From assembly GCA_964383535.1 (NCBI GenBank), contig CAYLHS010000081.1:1-9252 (forward strand): 9,252 nucleotides of DNA. The letters are read 5' to 3'. Below, one piece after another: positions 1 to 6,773 of this stretch. Source of the DNA: CAYLHS01 sp964383535 (GTDB lineage: Bacteria > Actinomycetota > Acidimicrobiia > Spongiisociales > UBA4744). The position numbers were made by a program, and so were the translations under genes. The notes under the pieces are model-generated. The model ran no database searches and had not been told where the DNA came from. It worked only from the letters and a program-made list of their open reading frames with translations. Within the stretch, counting starts at the first letter, position 1. Each line of letters begins with the position of its first letter.

Positions 1-107
1 AGCAACTCATCCTCACGAACGAACGGCTTGTCGACGACATCATCACCTCCTACGCGGCCGGGACGCTGGCCCACCACCCCGAACTGGCTCACCAGCCCGG
101 CCACTGA
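1..107 (+). CDS. 3' end of an unidentified protein-coding gene (partial)
   Basis: The window opens inside a reading frame whose first complete codon is at position 3 and whose TGA stop is at 105-107. About 34 residues are visible, starting QLILTNERLVDDIITSYAAG and ending in HQPGH. Third codon positions are almost all G or C, as expected for a real gene in this genome, whereas the competing frame from position 28 gives a Pro/Arg-rich shadow. The tail is partly helical in character and ends in a His/Pro-rich segment. It is too short for me to assign a family. It lies 38 bp upstream of the SRPBCC gene on the same strand. Confidence 0.55.
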   Translation, partial: QLILTNERLVDDIITSYAAGTLAHHPELAHQPGH

Positions 108-131
108 TCACCCCACTCCCGTTCGGGTTGC

Positions 132-137
132 TACCCT
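132..137 (+). promoter_or_regulatory. Possible -10 box for a leaderless transcript
   Basis: TACCCT fits the TAnnnT form of actinobacterial -10 boxes. It ends 8 nt before the ATG at 146, so transcription would begin at or next to the start codon. No Shine-Dalgarno sequence is visible between 108 and 145, which agrees with leaderless translation. I found no good -35 hexamer, so this remains tentative. Confidence 0.35.
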
Positions 138-145
138 GCCGGACA

Positions 146-592
146 ATGTCCCCAGACCGGTTCACCCACAGCGTCAGAGTGGACGCCGACCCCGAGCACG
201 CGTGGGAAGTGCTCCAGGACCCCGAGACATGGGGCCTGATCGCGGGTGTCGAGCGTGTCTATGAGGCGCACCACTTCCCCAACGGCAACCTGCGTGACTA
301 CCGGTTCACGGTGATGACGGCAGGAAGAGCCTACGAAGGAGTCGCCAAGACCCACCACGCCGACGAGCCGTCGCTCATGGCGGTCACGATCGACACGTCG
401 GAAGTGACCGGCACGATCACCGTTGAGCTCAGCCCGAGCAACCCGGGCGGGACGGACATGACCGCCTCCCTGAAGATGCAGCCGAAGGGACTCCTGTCGG
501 TCGTGGTGTTCCCGATCATCACGAGGGCGGTCGGCGGCGGTTTCGCCGAGCAGATCGAGGCGATCGGCGCCCGGATGGAAGGCAGCGCCTAG
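146..592 (+). CDS. SRPBCC (START/Bet v1-like) domain protein
   Basis: A 148-residue protein with the look of a single-domain SRPBCC (polyketide cyclase/dehydrase-like) helix-grip fold. It opens with a short strand and the typical pattern FTHSVRVDADPEHAWEVLQD, in which a strand is followed by a helix starting near an Asp-Pro and containing a Trp. Alternating beta segments follow, and it closes with a long C-terminal helix (about residues 125-148, ITRAVGGGFAEQIEAIGARM). Family members bind hydrophobic ligands or act in lipid, quinone or polyketide metabolism; the ligand cannot be told from sequence. I chose the ATG at 146 over the in-frame TTG at 128, because the TTG adds six residues with no family logic and overlaps a plausible -10 box. 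There is no signal peptide, so it is probably cytoplasmic. Its TAG stop overlaps the stop of the convergent GH57 gene. No functional link to the sugar cluster is evident. Confidence 0.8.
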   Translation: MSPDRFTHSVRVDADPEHAWEVLQDPETWGLIAGVERVYEAHHFPNGNLRDYRFTVMTAGRAYEGVAKTHHADEPSLMAVTIDTSEVTGTITVELSPSNPGGTDMTASLKMQPKGLLSVVVFPIITRAVGGGFAEQIEAIGARMEGSA

Positions 593-3500
593 TTCGCCGT
601 CAGCAACGGCACCTTCCCGAAGTCGTCCGGACCCAGTTCATCGACCGTCCCGCCCGTCGCGGGCGGGTAGTCCGACAGCATCTGCTCCTGGACGCCTGCG
701 TCCGGCCAGACCAGGTCGAGGATCCTCGTATGGTTGACGTCGTCGGGACCGCCACCGATCCGCCATTGGGCCGCCTCCGGGTCGACGTTGCGGACCCTGC
801 GGACACCCGCCGCCGGATACCCTTCCTGGCTGAACACCATCGCCGCGTACCCCCAGTCGGCCGGGTCGCCGTCACCGAACAACACCCTCGGCACGCGCGC
901 GATCACCCGCCCCTTGTCAACGATGATGATCACCTTGAACGTGGGTGTCGTCTCCTCGGTCGTCCCGTCAGGTTGGGAGACGTAGATGGCCGGATACCAG
1001 CCTTCGATCGTCACACCGTACTCCCAGCCGTCCCCGTCGGGAAGCGACGCGTTCCGGCCGTCGATCAGTTCCCTCGCGCCGGTGCCGGCGCCGGGATCCT
1101 TGTCGATGTACACGTCGAACGTCTGGATCGACAGGCCGTTGGGGCTCCCCCACGCGTTGTAGATGGGTGCATCCACGTCGAACGTGAACACGAGATCCTC
1201 ACCGGACGTGCCCACCTGGAAATGCGTGATGTCGTAGGAGCCGGGAATGAACACCGGGTCGAGCGGATAGGTGTACATGCCCGGCCCGTGGTCGTCGCCT
1301 GTGGGATCGTCCACATCGACGACCGGTTCGACGTCCGAGATGTCGGGCACCTGGAACGCCGCCGGGGCCGACGGGGTCAGCGTGTCGTCACGCAGCACTT
1401 TCGCGAGGACCGTGTCCCCCACCTGAAGGGTCCCGAGTTGCTCGAGCGGGATCGCAATCTCGACCGACGATCCCTTGGCGCCCGCGGGAATCGCCTCTGT
1501 CTCAGGCGCCTCGTCGGAGCCGAGCGGAGGCAGTGACGTCGCGAGCGACGCGTGCGTCGGGTCGCCTGGGTCCCACTGGAGCAGCACGTTCGCTCCGAAC
1601 CCGAGCAGCGCGCCGTCGAGCGCCGCGCCTCGACGGTTCTCGGCTCCAGGTGTGGCCAGGTACATCTCGAACGGCGCGCTCGTGTCCGGCAGGTCGACCC
1701 GCACGTACAGGTTCGTCTTGTCGAACCCGTAGCGCAGGGTCGTGTCACCGGCGAACACCCCTGCGCCGTCCCAATCGCCGAACGACCCGTCGATGCGGAC
1801 CGACAGGAGACCGTCGGGCGACGGATCGGCGGCCACCGGCGTCTCCGGAATGATCGGGACATCCACATACTCGGGACGCGGCTCACCCAGCGCGTCGTAC
1901 ATCTGGCCGATCAGCTCCCTGAACGCACCGCCGAAATACAGGTCGTCTCCACTCGACTGATCGGACCCGAACCACCAGAACCAGTCGGATCCCTCCGCGA
2001 ACAGCAGCTTGTCGTAGGCGGCATCCAACGCGTCCTGCGGCACCGTTCCGGACTGCACTGCGGCCTGATAGTCGTGATGAGCCTGCCACAGGTAGTCCCA
2101 CGCGTCGGCCTCTTCCTGTTCGCCGATCCACGTCGCGTAGTTGGAGGAGAACCACGACCCGGGATAGACGCTCGTCAAGCCTTCGAGCGTGTCGCCGAAT
2201 GCTGCGAGGTACTCACTCGGGGTGACGGTCTTCACCCAGTCGGCGTCCTGGAGGGCGCCGTAGAGGCCCCGCAGGAAGTCCTTGCCGTCGTTCGGGTAGC
2301 TCTCCCATGCGTTCTCCCCGTCGAGGATCACCGACACGACATGCGGACCGGTTGCACCCTGCGCGGCGAGTTGATCCTTCGCGTTTTGGAGGCGGCCCAT
2401 GAAGTCGGCGACCGCGTCGTCTGCCGGGGTCCCGGAGTACTGGAATCCGATCTGGTCCGACAACACCTGGTCCCTGAAGAACATGGCGACCGGCGGCGGA
2501 TCCTTCAGCACGGCGTTCCAGGGCCTGTACAGCTCGTCTGCCTCCTGAACGGTTCCTTCGGCGTTTCTGGTGAACGTGCCGATGCCGAGCGACGGGGCGA
2601 GCACCGTCTCTCCGGTGGCGACATACTGGACGCCCTGCGCCTGGAAGATCGGCATTGCGAGCTGTGCGACGGCGCCCTCGCCGGGCCACATCCCCGTCGG
2701 CCGGCGCCCGAGGATGCGTTCGGCTTCGTCCAGGCCCCTGCGTACCTGCTCCTGGGCGTCGGCGATCGCGATGAACCTGTGTTTCGGCGCGATGCCCGCC
2801 GGGTCGCCGACCTGCGCGAGGTTCGAATCGACGAGCAGCGGCAGGATCGGATGTGCGAGCGGTGTGGTCGTGACCTCGATGCGTCCCTCGTTCCACAGCT
2901 TCGTGTACTCGGGGATCACCATCTCGATGATCTTCATCTGCTCGTCGAGAACGGTCGCCTTGTCCTCCTCGGTGAACCCGCTCCCCTTGGCGACGAGCGA
3001 CGCGAGCGGTTCCTGCGCGAGGAAGTCCGGATCGATCCATGCGAGGTTGAACAACACCTGGAGGTCCCGGTAGTCGCCGGTCGTGAACGTCTCACCCGAG
3101 GTCCGTTTCTCCGCGAGCTCCTGATAGCGGGGAAACCGGTCGATGATCAGCTGGTTCGTGTCGAAGAACCGGTCGAGCAGGTACTGCTTCTGTGTGTCGT
3201 CGAGCTGATCGGCCGGCACCTCGGTCATGACCCAGTAGCGGTCCTTCGTGCCGTTGACGAGCGCCTCGATTTGCAGCAGGAGGACCGGTGTCAAATTGAA
3301 GGTGACCTGAACACCCGGGAACTCCTCGGACAGCGCCGCCATGTCGTAGTAGTCCTTGGTGGCGTGGACGCGTACCCACGGGCGAGTCACGACCCCGTCT
3401 GCGTCCTTCGGGTAGAGCGGCTGGTGCTGATGCCACAGCAGCATCAGGTAGAACCCGTCGGGATCGAGCGGTTCGGTGGTCGTCGTGGTCGCGGCACTCG

Positions 3501-3606
3501 TCGTCGTCGAGGCCGGCATGCTCGTTGTCGTCGTCTCCGCCTCCGGTGGAGTGCACGCCGCCGCGATCATCCCCAGGGTCGCCAGCAACGCGAGGAGCCG
3601 CTTCAT
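589..3606 (-). CDS. Surface lipoprotein alpha-glucanase, GH57 domain plus glucodextranase-C-like tail (amylopullulanase-like)
   Basis: A 1005-residue exported enzyme. Residues 1-18 (MKRLLALLATLGMIAAAC) form a lipoprotein signal peptide with lipid-acceptor Cys18. A Thr-rich linker runs to about 46. The GH57 domain follows, with HQHQP at 59-63, GMWPGE ending in Glu310 (predicted nucleophile) and LDGENAWE with Asp429 (predicted acid/base). The positions match the Glu and Asp catalytic residues reported for Thermococcus GH57 pullulanases. A Trp-rich block at 540-547 (SDWFWWFG) is also present. A beta-rich module starts near 600 (IDGSFGDWDG), and a second from about 766 (DDPTGDDHGPGMYTYPLDP) resembles the glucodextranase C-terminal domain. 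The likely reaction is hydrolysis of alpha-1,4 and/or alpha-1,6 bonds in starch or glycogen at the cell surface; substrate is inferred. The reading frame stays open 41 codons further upstream, but the signal peptide fixes the ATG at 3606. No clear Shine-Dalgarno is seen. It lies 23 nt after the second binding-protein gene and is last in the cluster. Confidence 0.88.
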   Translation of the reverse strand: MKRLLALLATLGMIAAACTPPEAETTTTSMPASTTTSAATTTTTEPLDPDGFYLMLLWHQHQPLYPKDADGVVTRPWVRVHATKDYYDMAALSEEFPGVQVTFNLTPVLLLQIEALVNGTKDRYWVMTEVPADQLDDTQKQYLLDRFFDTNQLIIDRFPRYQELAEKRTSGETFTTGDYRDLQVLFNLAWIDPDFLAQEPLASLVAKGSGFTEEDKATVLDEQMKIIEMVIPEYTKLWNEGRIEVTTTPLAHPILPLLVDSNLAQVGDPAGIAPKHRFIAIADAQEQVRRGLDEAERILGRRPTGMWPGEGAVAQLAMPIFQAQGVQYVATGETVLAPSLGIGTFTRNAEGTVQEADELYRPWNAVLKDPPPVAMFFRDQVLSDQIGFQYSGTPADDAVADFMGRLQNAKDQLAAQGATGPHVVSVILDGENAWESYPNDGKDFLRGLYGALQDADWVKTVTPSEYLAAFGDTLEGLTSVYPGSWFSSNYATWIGEQEEADAWDYLWQAHHDYQAAVQSGTVPQDALDAAYDKLLFAEGSDWFWWFGSDQSSGDDLYFGGAFRELIGQMYDALGEPRPEYVDVPIIPETPVAADPSPDGLLSVRIDGSFGDWDGAGVFAGDTTLRYGFDKTNLYVRVDLPDTSAPFEMYLATPGAENRRGAALDGALLGFGANVLLQWDPGDPTHASLATSLPPLGSDEAPETEAIPAGAKGSSVEIAIPLEQLGTLQVGDTVLAKVLRDDTLTPSAPAAFQVPDISDVEPVVDVDDPTGDDHGPGMYTYPLDPVFIPGSYDITHFQVGTSGEDLVFTFDVDAPIYNAWGSPNGLSIQTFDVYIDKDPGAGTGARELIDGRNASLPDGDGWEYGVTIEGWYPAIYVSQPDGTTEETTPTFKVIIIVDKGRVIARVPRVLFGDGDPADWGYAAMVFSQEGYPAAGVRRVRNVDPEAAQWRIGGGPDDVNHTRILDLVWPDAGVQEQMLSDYPPATGGTVDELGPDDFGKVPLLTAN
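649..667. terminator. GC-only stem-loop, possible terminator for the SRPBCC gene
   Basis: CCCGCCCG (649-656), loop TCG, then CGGGCGGG (660-667) form a perfect 8-bp stem with a 3-nt loop. It lies 57 nt past the SRPBCC stop on the + strand and inside the last 80 nt of the opposing GH57 gene. No T-tract follows on the + strand, so it would be a non-canonical terminator at best. It could also be a by-product of GC-rich codons for Pro-Ala-Thr-Gly-Gly. Confidence 0.3.
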
Positions 3607-3629
3607 GCGCCGGAGTGTAGAGGGCGGGC

Positions 3630-4763
3630 TCACGGCGCAACCATGTTGCGGATCGTCGTTTCGGTGTCGGTGAGAGGCGGCGGCAGCCCGGCGAACACGT
3701 CGTCGAACAGGCCGGTGAGCGGATCCCATGCCAGCGTCGCCTGCGGGAAGCTCGGAATCAGATCGCCGCCGTCGACACCCGCCACGAACCCCGGATACAG
3801 GTAGTCGCCACGGGCGGGAAGGTAGGCGGGAACCCGATCGTCGGCGGCGGCCGCTCCGGCCAGCACGTCGGGCGACTGGAGCACCTCGCGCACGAACGAA
3901 GCCGCAAGGTCGGGGTTGGCTCCTGCGGCCACGAAGAACGCCTGCACACCGACGAGCGGGCGAAGCGTCATTCCGTCGAGTTTCGGGAGTGGAACAACGC
4001 TGAACTCTGTGCCGGCATCGTCGAACGGGGCGACCTGCCAGGGCCCCGTCACGAGTGCGTCGATTCCGCCACCGGCGAACTGGTCCACGAGGTCCGGGTA
4101 CGAGGCGACGGTAACGGTCCCGTTGGCGATGAGCTGCTGGAACGCAACGAGACCCTCCTCCCCTGCCGACAGACCGATGTCGTCGATCGACGATCCGAAC
4201 AGGTAGCCGCCCGACGCCGACAGGAACCCGTAGGCGTAGAACCAGTGATCAGGAACGCCGACCGTTCCGCCCGAGGCGGCGATGTCGGCGAAGGACGCCA
4301 CAGCCCCATCCTTGGAGAACAGGGCAACCGCCTCCATCCCGTACGGCACACCGTACGTGACGTCGCCATCGGAAACGGCGTCGACGGCGACAGGGTCCAG
4401 GTCGACCTGGTCGAGTTCGACAGGCAGCACGAGCCCGTCACGGAGGAACTCCCCGAGATGCTCATGCGAGGCGAGGAACACGTCAGGGCCTTCGCCTGCC
4501 GTCACGGCGGCGAGCGTGTCATCGAAACTCACCCTGCTGACGTCGACTGCGATGCCACTCGCCTCGCTGAAGGAAGCCGCAGCGGTAGCGATCAGGTCGT
4601 ACCGGGGATCGTCGACCCACACCGAGAGATCCTCACCCGGCGGCGATGTCGTCGTGGTCGGCCGCGTCGTCGGTGCGGTGGTGGTAGACGAGGGGGGTGC
4701 CGTCTCGATGCACGAGGCGAGCAGGAGGGCAAGGAGCAGTGCGGCGAACCGCCTGAAGGTCAT
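3630..4763 (-). CDS. malE: MalE-like maltodextrin-binding lipoprotein (second solute-binding protein)
   Basis: A 377-residue extracellular solute-binding lipoprotein. The signal peptide MTFRRFAALLLALLLASC has a good lipobox (LASC, Cys18). A Thr/Pro-rich tether to about residue 45 follows. The mature part tracks classical E. coli MalE from memory of that sequence: VWVDDPRYD near the start (VWINGDKGYN in MalE), GEGPDVFLASHEHLGEF (GDGPDIIFWAHDRFGGY), YGVPYGMEAVALFSKD (YPIAVEALSLIYNKD), a GPWQV motif (GPWAW), VPLPKLDG..RPLVGV, and IPSFPQ near the C-terminus (MPNIPQ). These support maltose or maltodextrin as ligand. The ATG at 4763 overlaps the TGA of malG as ATGA, so translation is probably coupled. 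The frame is open upstream to 5129, but that extension lies inside malG and lacks the signal peptide at its front. A binding-protein gene placed after the permeases, as the second in the operon, is unusual. Confidence 0.88.
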   Translation of the reverse strand: MTFRRFAALLLALLLASCIETAPPSSTTTAPTTRPTTTTSPPGEDLSVWVDDPRYDLIATAAASFSEASGIAVDVSRVSFDDTLAAVTAGEGPDVFLASHEHLGEFLRDGLVLPVELDQVDLDPVAVDAVSDGDVTYGVPYGMEAVALFSKDGAVASFADIAASGGTVGVPDHWFYAYGFLSASGGYLFGSSIDDIGLSAGEEGLVAFQQLIANGTVTVASYPDLVDQFAGGGIDALVTGPWQVAPFDDAGTEFSVVPLPKLDGMTLRPLVGVQAFFVAAGANPDLAASFVREVLQSPDVLAGAAAADDRVPAYLPARGDYLYPGFVAGVDGGDLIPSFPQATLAWDPLTGLFDDVFAGLPPPLTDTETTIRNMVAP

Positions 4764-5701
4764 CCCTTGACGCCGCCGATGGTCAACCCTGACACGATCC
4801 AGCGTTGGAGCGCGAAGAACAGCACGATGATCGGGATCGACATCAGAATCGACATGGCTGCGAACTCCGACCACGGGGTCGAGAACTGACCCTGCATCGA
4901 CCGCAGCGCCATCGCCAGGGTGAATCGGCTCGGCTTGCTCAGGAAGTTCCATGCAAGGATGAATTCGGTCCATCCCGTCATGAACGAGAACAGCACCGTG
5001 ACGGCCATAGCGGGCGTCGAGAGCGGGAGAATGATCCGGAAGAACGTCTTGAACGGGCTCGCACCGTCCACGAGCGCCGCCTCCTCCAGGTCTTTGGGGA
5101 CCGTATCGAAGTAGCCCTTCAGGTTCCACACGGCGAACGGCAACGCCCCGGCGGCGTAGGCGATGGCGAGCCCAAGCAGCGTCGCCCGGAGTGGCTCACC
5201 GGCCACCTTGATCTGCGAGAGCAGCACGAACAGCGGGGCGAGGAGGCCGGTTGACGGCATCATCAGCAGGAAGATGAACCCGAGCATGCCGGCCTGTCTC
5301 CCGATGAACTTGAACCGGGAGAATGCGTACGCCGCGGACGCACCGAGGCCGACGGCGAACAGGGCGGTCCCGAGCGACACGATGAGGCTGTTCATCAGCA
5401 GACCGCCAAACTTCATGCAGCTACTGGGATCGTTGGGTGTGGAGCAGAGAAGCGCAAACGGCTCGAGCAACACCTTCTTGAACGCCGCGAGCGAGGCACC
5501 AGGGGGAATCAGCGTCAGTTCGAGCGGCTTGGAGATGTTCCTCGGGTCGATCGCCATCGAGACGATCCACACGACCGGGAACAGGACCAGCGCGAGGACC
5601 ATCAACAGCAGAACCTGGAGCCCGATCTGCTTGAGGATCTCCTTGGTCGTCCACGGATCAGCGACCTTCGGTTCCTTCCTGAAAAAGCTACGCAAGGTCA
5701 T
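4760..5701 (-). CDS. malG: MalG-type ABC sugar transporter permease
   Basis: A 313-residue inner-membrane permease (BPD_transp_1 family, carbohydrate CUT1 type). The N-terminal cytoplasmic stretch (about 1-25) is followed by a transmembrane helix at 28-50, more helices in 100-190, and helices after 226. The cytoplasmic EAA loop, which docks the ATPase, is clear: DLEEAALVDGAS at 204-215 followed by RIILPL at 222-227. It ends with GLTIGGVKG, the usual MalG C-terminal pattern. A pair of cysteines (Cys86, Cys95) sits in the outward loop after the first helix. The ATG at 5701 overlaps the malF stop by 14 nt. A GTG at 5725 would add eight residues (MLRERRNP); I prefer the ATG, but no strong Shine-Dalgarno decides it. 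The gene overlaps the next by ATGA. It is expected to pair with the MalF-like permease to import oligosaccharides. Confidence 0.9.
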   Translation of the reverse strand: MTLRSFFRKEPKVADPWTTKEILKQIGLQVLLLMVLALVLFPVVWIVSMAIDPRNISKPLELTLIPPGASLAAFKKVLLEPFALLCSTPNDPSSCMKFGGLLMNSLIVSLGTALFAVGLGASAAYAFSRFKFIGRQAGMLGFIFLLMMPSTGLLAPLFVLLSQIKVAGEPLRATLLGLAIAYAAGALPFAVWNLKGYFDTVPKDLEEAALVDGASPFKTFFRIILPLSTPAMAVTVLFSFMTGWTEFILAWNFLSKPSRFTLAMALRSMQGQFSTPWSEFAAMSILMSIPIIVLFFALQRWIVSGLTIGGVKG

Positions 5702-6692
5702 AGGATTCCGTCGCTCTCGTAACACGGTTCTGGATGAGGGTGATGATCAACAGAATCAAGAACACGACGATGCTGAAGGCCGCGGCAACACCGTACAGTT
5801 GGTTCTCGTAGACGAGCTTGAATGCCTGCGTGATGAGGATCTCGGTGCGACCCAGCGGACCGCCCCTCGAGATGAAGTAGATGACGTTGAACTGATTGAA
5901 CGTCCAGATAGACCCGAGCATGATCGCCGGCACCATGGCCGGCCGGATCAACGGCATCGTGACGAACCGGAACTGCTGCCAGCCGGACGCGCCATCGATG
6001 CGGGACGCTTCGTACAGCTCATGCGGGATCGACTGCAGCGCACCTGTCGCGACGACCATCATGAACGGCCAGCCCAACCACACGTTCGCGATGAGTACCG
6101 CGTACGCGGCATATGGCAGCCATGACAGGATGCCCCCGAACGGCCCTGCGACACTGGCCTGTCCGAGCCAGTCGATGTTCGTGTGAAACAGCTGGTTGAT
6201 CGCACCAAAGTCCTTGTTGAACATGTTGGCGAAGGTGAGAGCGCTCACATAGGCGGGGAGCGCCCACGGGATCACGAAAATGGCTCGATAGAATCGCCTG
6301 AAGACCACTCGCTTGGAGTTGAGCGCCATGGCGATCGCGATCCCGAGCGACACGTGGAAGATCAGGTTCACGAACGTCCACGACAGGTTCCAGCCGAGGA
6401 TCCGCGGGAAGTCGTAGGTCGAGATCGGCAGATCGCTCTTGACGATTCGAACGAAGTTGTCGAAACCGACGCCTGTAGGAGCGAACTTGGCCCACGTCTC
6501 GGGATTGAACAGATTGAAGCGGAGGTTCTTGACGGTGAAGTTGGTGAAGGCCATCCAGATCTGGAACGCCTGCGGGAAGAACGAGATCACCGCCATGATG
6601 AGGCCTGCGGGAGCGACATACGCCCACGGCCCCAGCGACTTGCGCGCCCTGCGCCAGATGCTCTGTTGTCGGCGTCCCACCCGTGCGGTCAC
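5688..6692 (-). CDS. malF: MalF-type ABC sugar transporter permease
   Basis: A 334-residue permease of the CUT1 sugar importer type. Six hydrophobic segments are visible at about 22-44, 103-124, 137-158, 194-218, 246-275 and 300-323. The EAA loop reads ELYEASRIDGAS (225-236) followed by MPLIRP (246-251). It lacks the very large periplasmic loop of enterobacterial MalF. I chose the GTG at 6692 because GGAGGA lies just upstream (6696-6701), although spacing is short. The in-frame ATG at 6743 would add 17 residues, but it sits inside the 5' arm of a strong stem-loop together with its own GGAGG, so it is the less likely start unless that hairpin works as a translational switch. The TAG stop overlaps malG. 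Confidence 0.87.
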   Translation of the reverse strand: MTARVGRRQQSIWRRARKSLGPWAYVAPAGLIMAVISFFPQAFQIWMAFTNFTVKNLRFNLFNPETWAKFAPTGVGFDNFVRIVKSDLPISTYDFPRILGWNLSWTFVNLIFHVSLGIAIAMALNSKRVVFRRFYRAIFVIPWALPAYVSALTFANMFNKDFGAINQLFHTNIDWLGQASVAGPFGGILSWLPYAAYAVLIANVWLGWPFMMVVATGALQSIPHELYEASRIDGASGWQQFRFVTMPLIRPAMVPAIMLGSIWTFNQFNVIYFISRGGPLGRTEILITQAFKLVYENQLYGVAAAFSIVVFLILLIITLIQNRVTRATESYDLA

Positions 6693-6721
6693 GTCTCCTC
6701 CGTGCCGGGAGTATAGGAACG

Positions 6722-6755
6722 CGAGGAGGGCGGATGTCGCCATCCACCCTCCTCG
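6722..6755 (-). other. Strong GNRA-capped stem-loop in the binding protein-malF spacer
   Basis: In the transcript sense the 15-nt arm CGAGGAGGGTGGATG is followed by the loop GCGA and the arm CATCCGCCCTCCTCG. All 15 positions pair if one G-U wobble is allowed. On the opposite strand the same position would be a C-A mismatch, so the fold is better in the operon mRNA. It lies 18 nt after the TAA of the upstream gene. There is no U-tract, so full rho-independent termination is unlikely. Attenuation or protection of the upstream mRNA from 3' exonucleases is more plausible. Confidence 0.7.
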
Positions 6756-6773
6756 ATCACTCGGTTTCGACTA

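Noticed and set aside
730..1536. + strand open frame of 268 codons
   Set aside because: Same codon-bias shadow, opposite the C-terminal modules of the GH57 protein. Its composition is Arg/His/Val-rich and it has no motif.
3607..3729. N-terminal extension of the GH57 frame
   Set aside because: It overlaps the upstream binding-protein gene, is Arg/His-rich, and would bury the lipoprotein signal peptide 41 residues inside the protein.
1552..3804. Very long + strand open frame (750 codons) opposite the GH57 gene
   Set aside because: Arg/Val/Glu-rich translation with no recognisable domain. It is antisense to a gene with clear GH57 motifs and a signal peptide, and long antisense frames are common in GC-rich DNA.
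4764..5129. N-terminal extension of the second binding-protein frame
   Set aside because: It lies wholly inside malG in another frame and places the signal peptide internally. The ATGA overlap at 4760-4763 is the natural start.
6711..6716. Internal promoter before malF (TATACT on the - strand)
   Set aside because: The -10-like hexamer has no acceptable -35 at 16-18 bp, and that region is occupied by the stem-loop. The chance match is not enough to call it.
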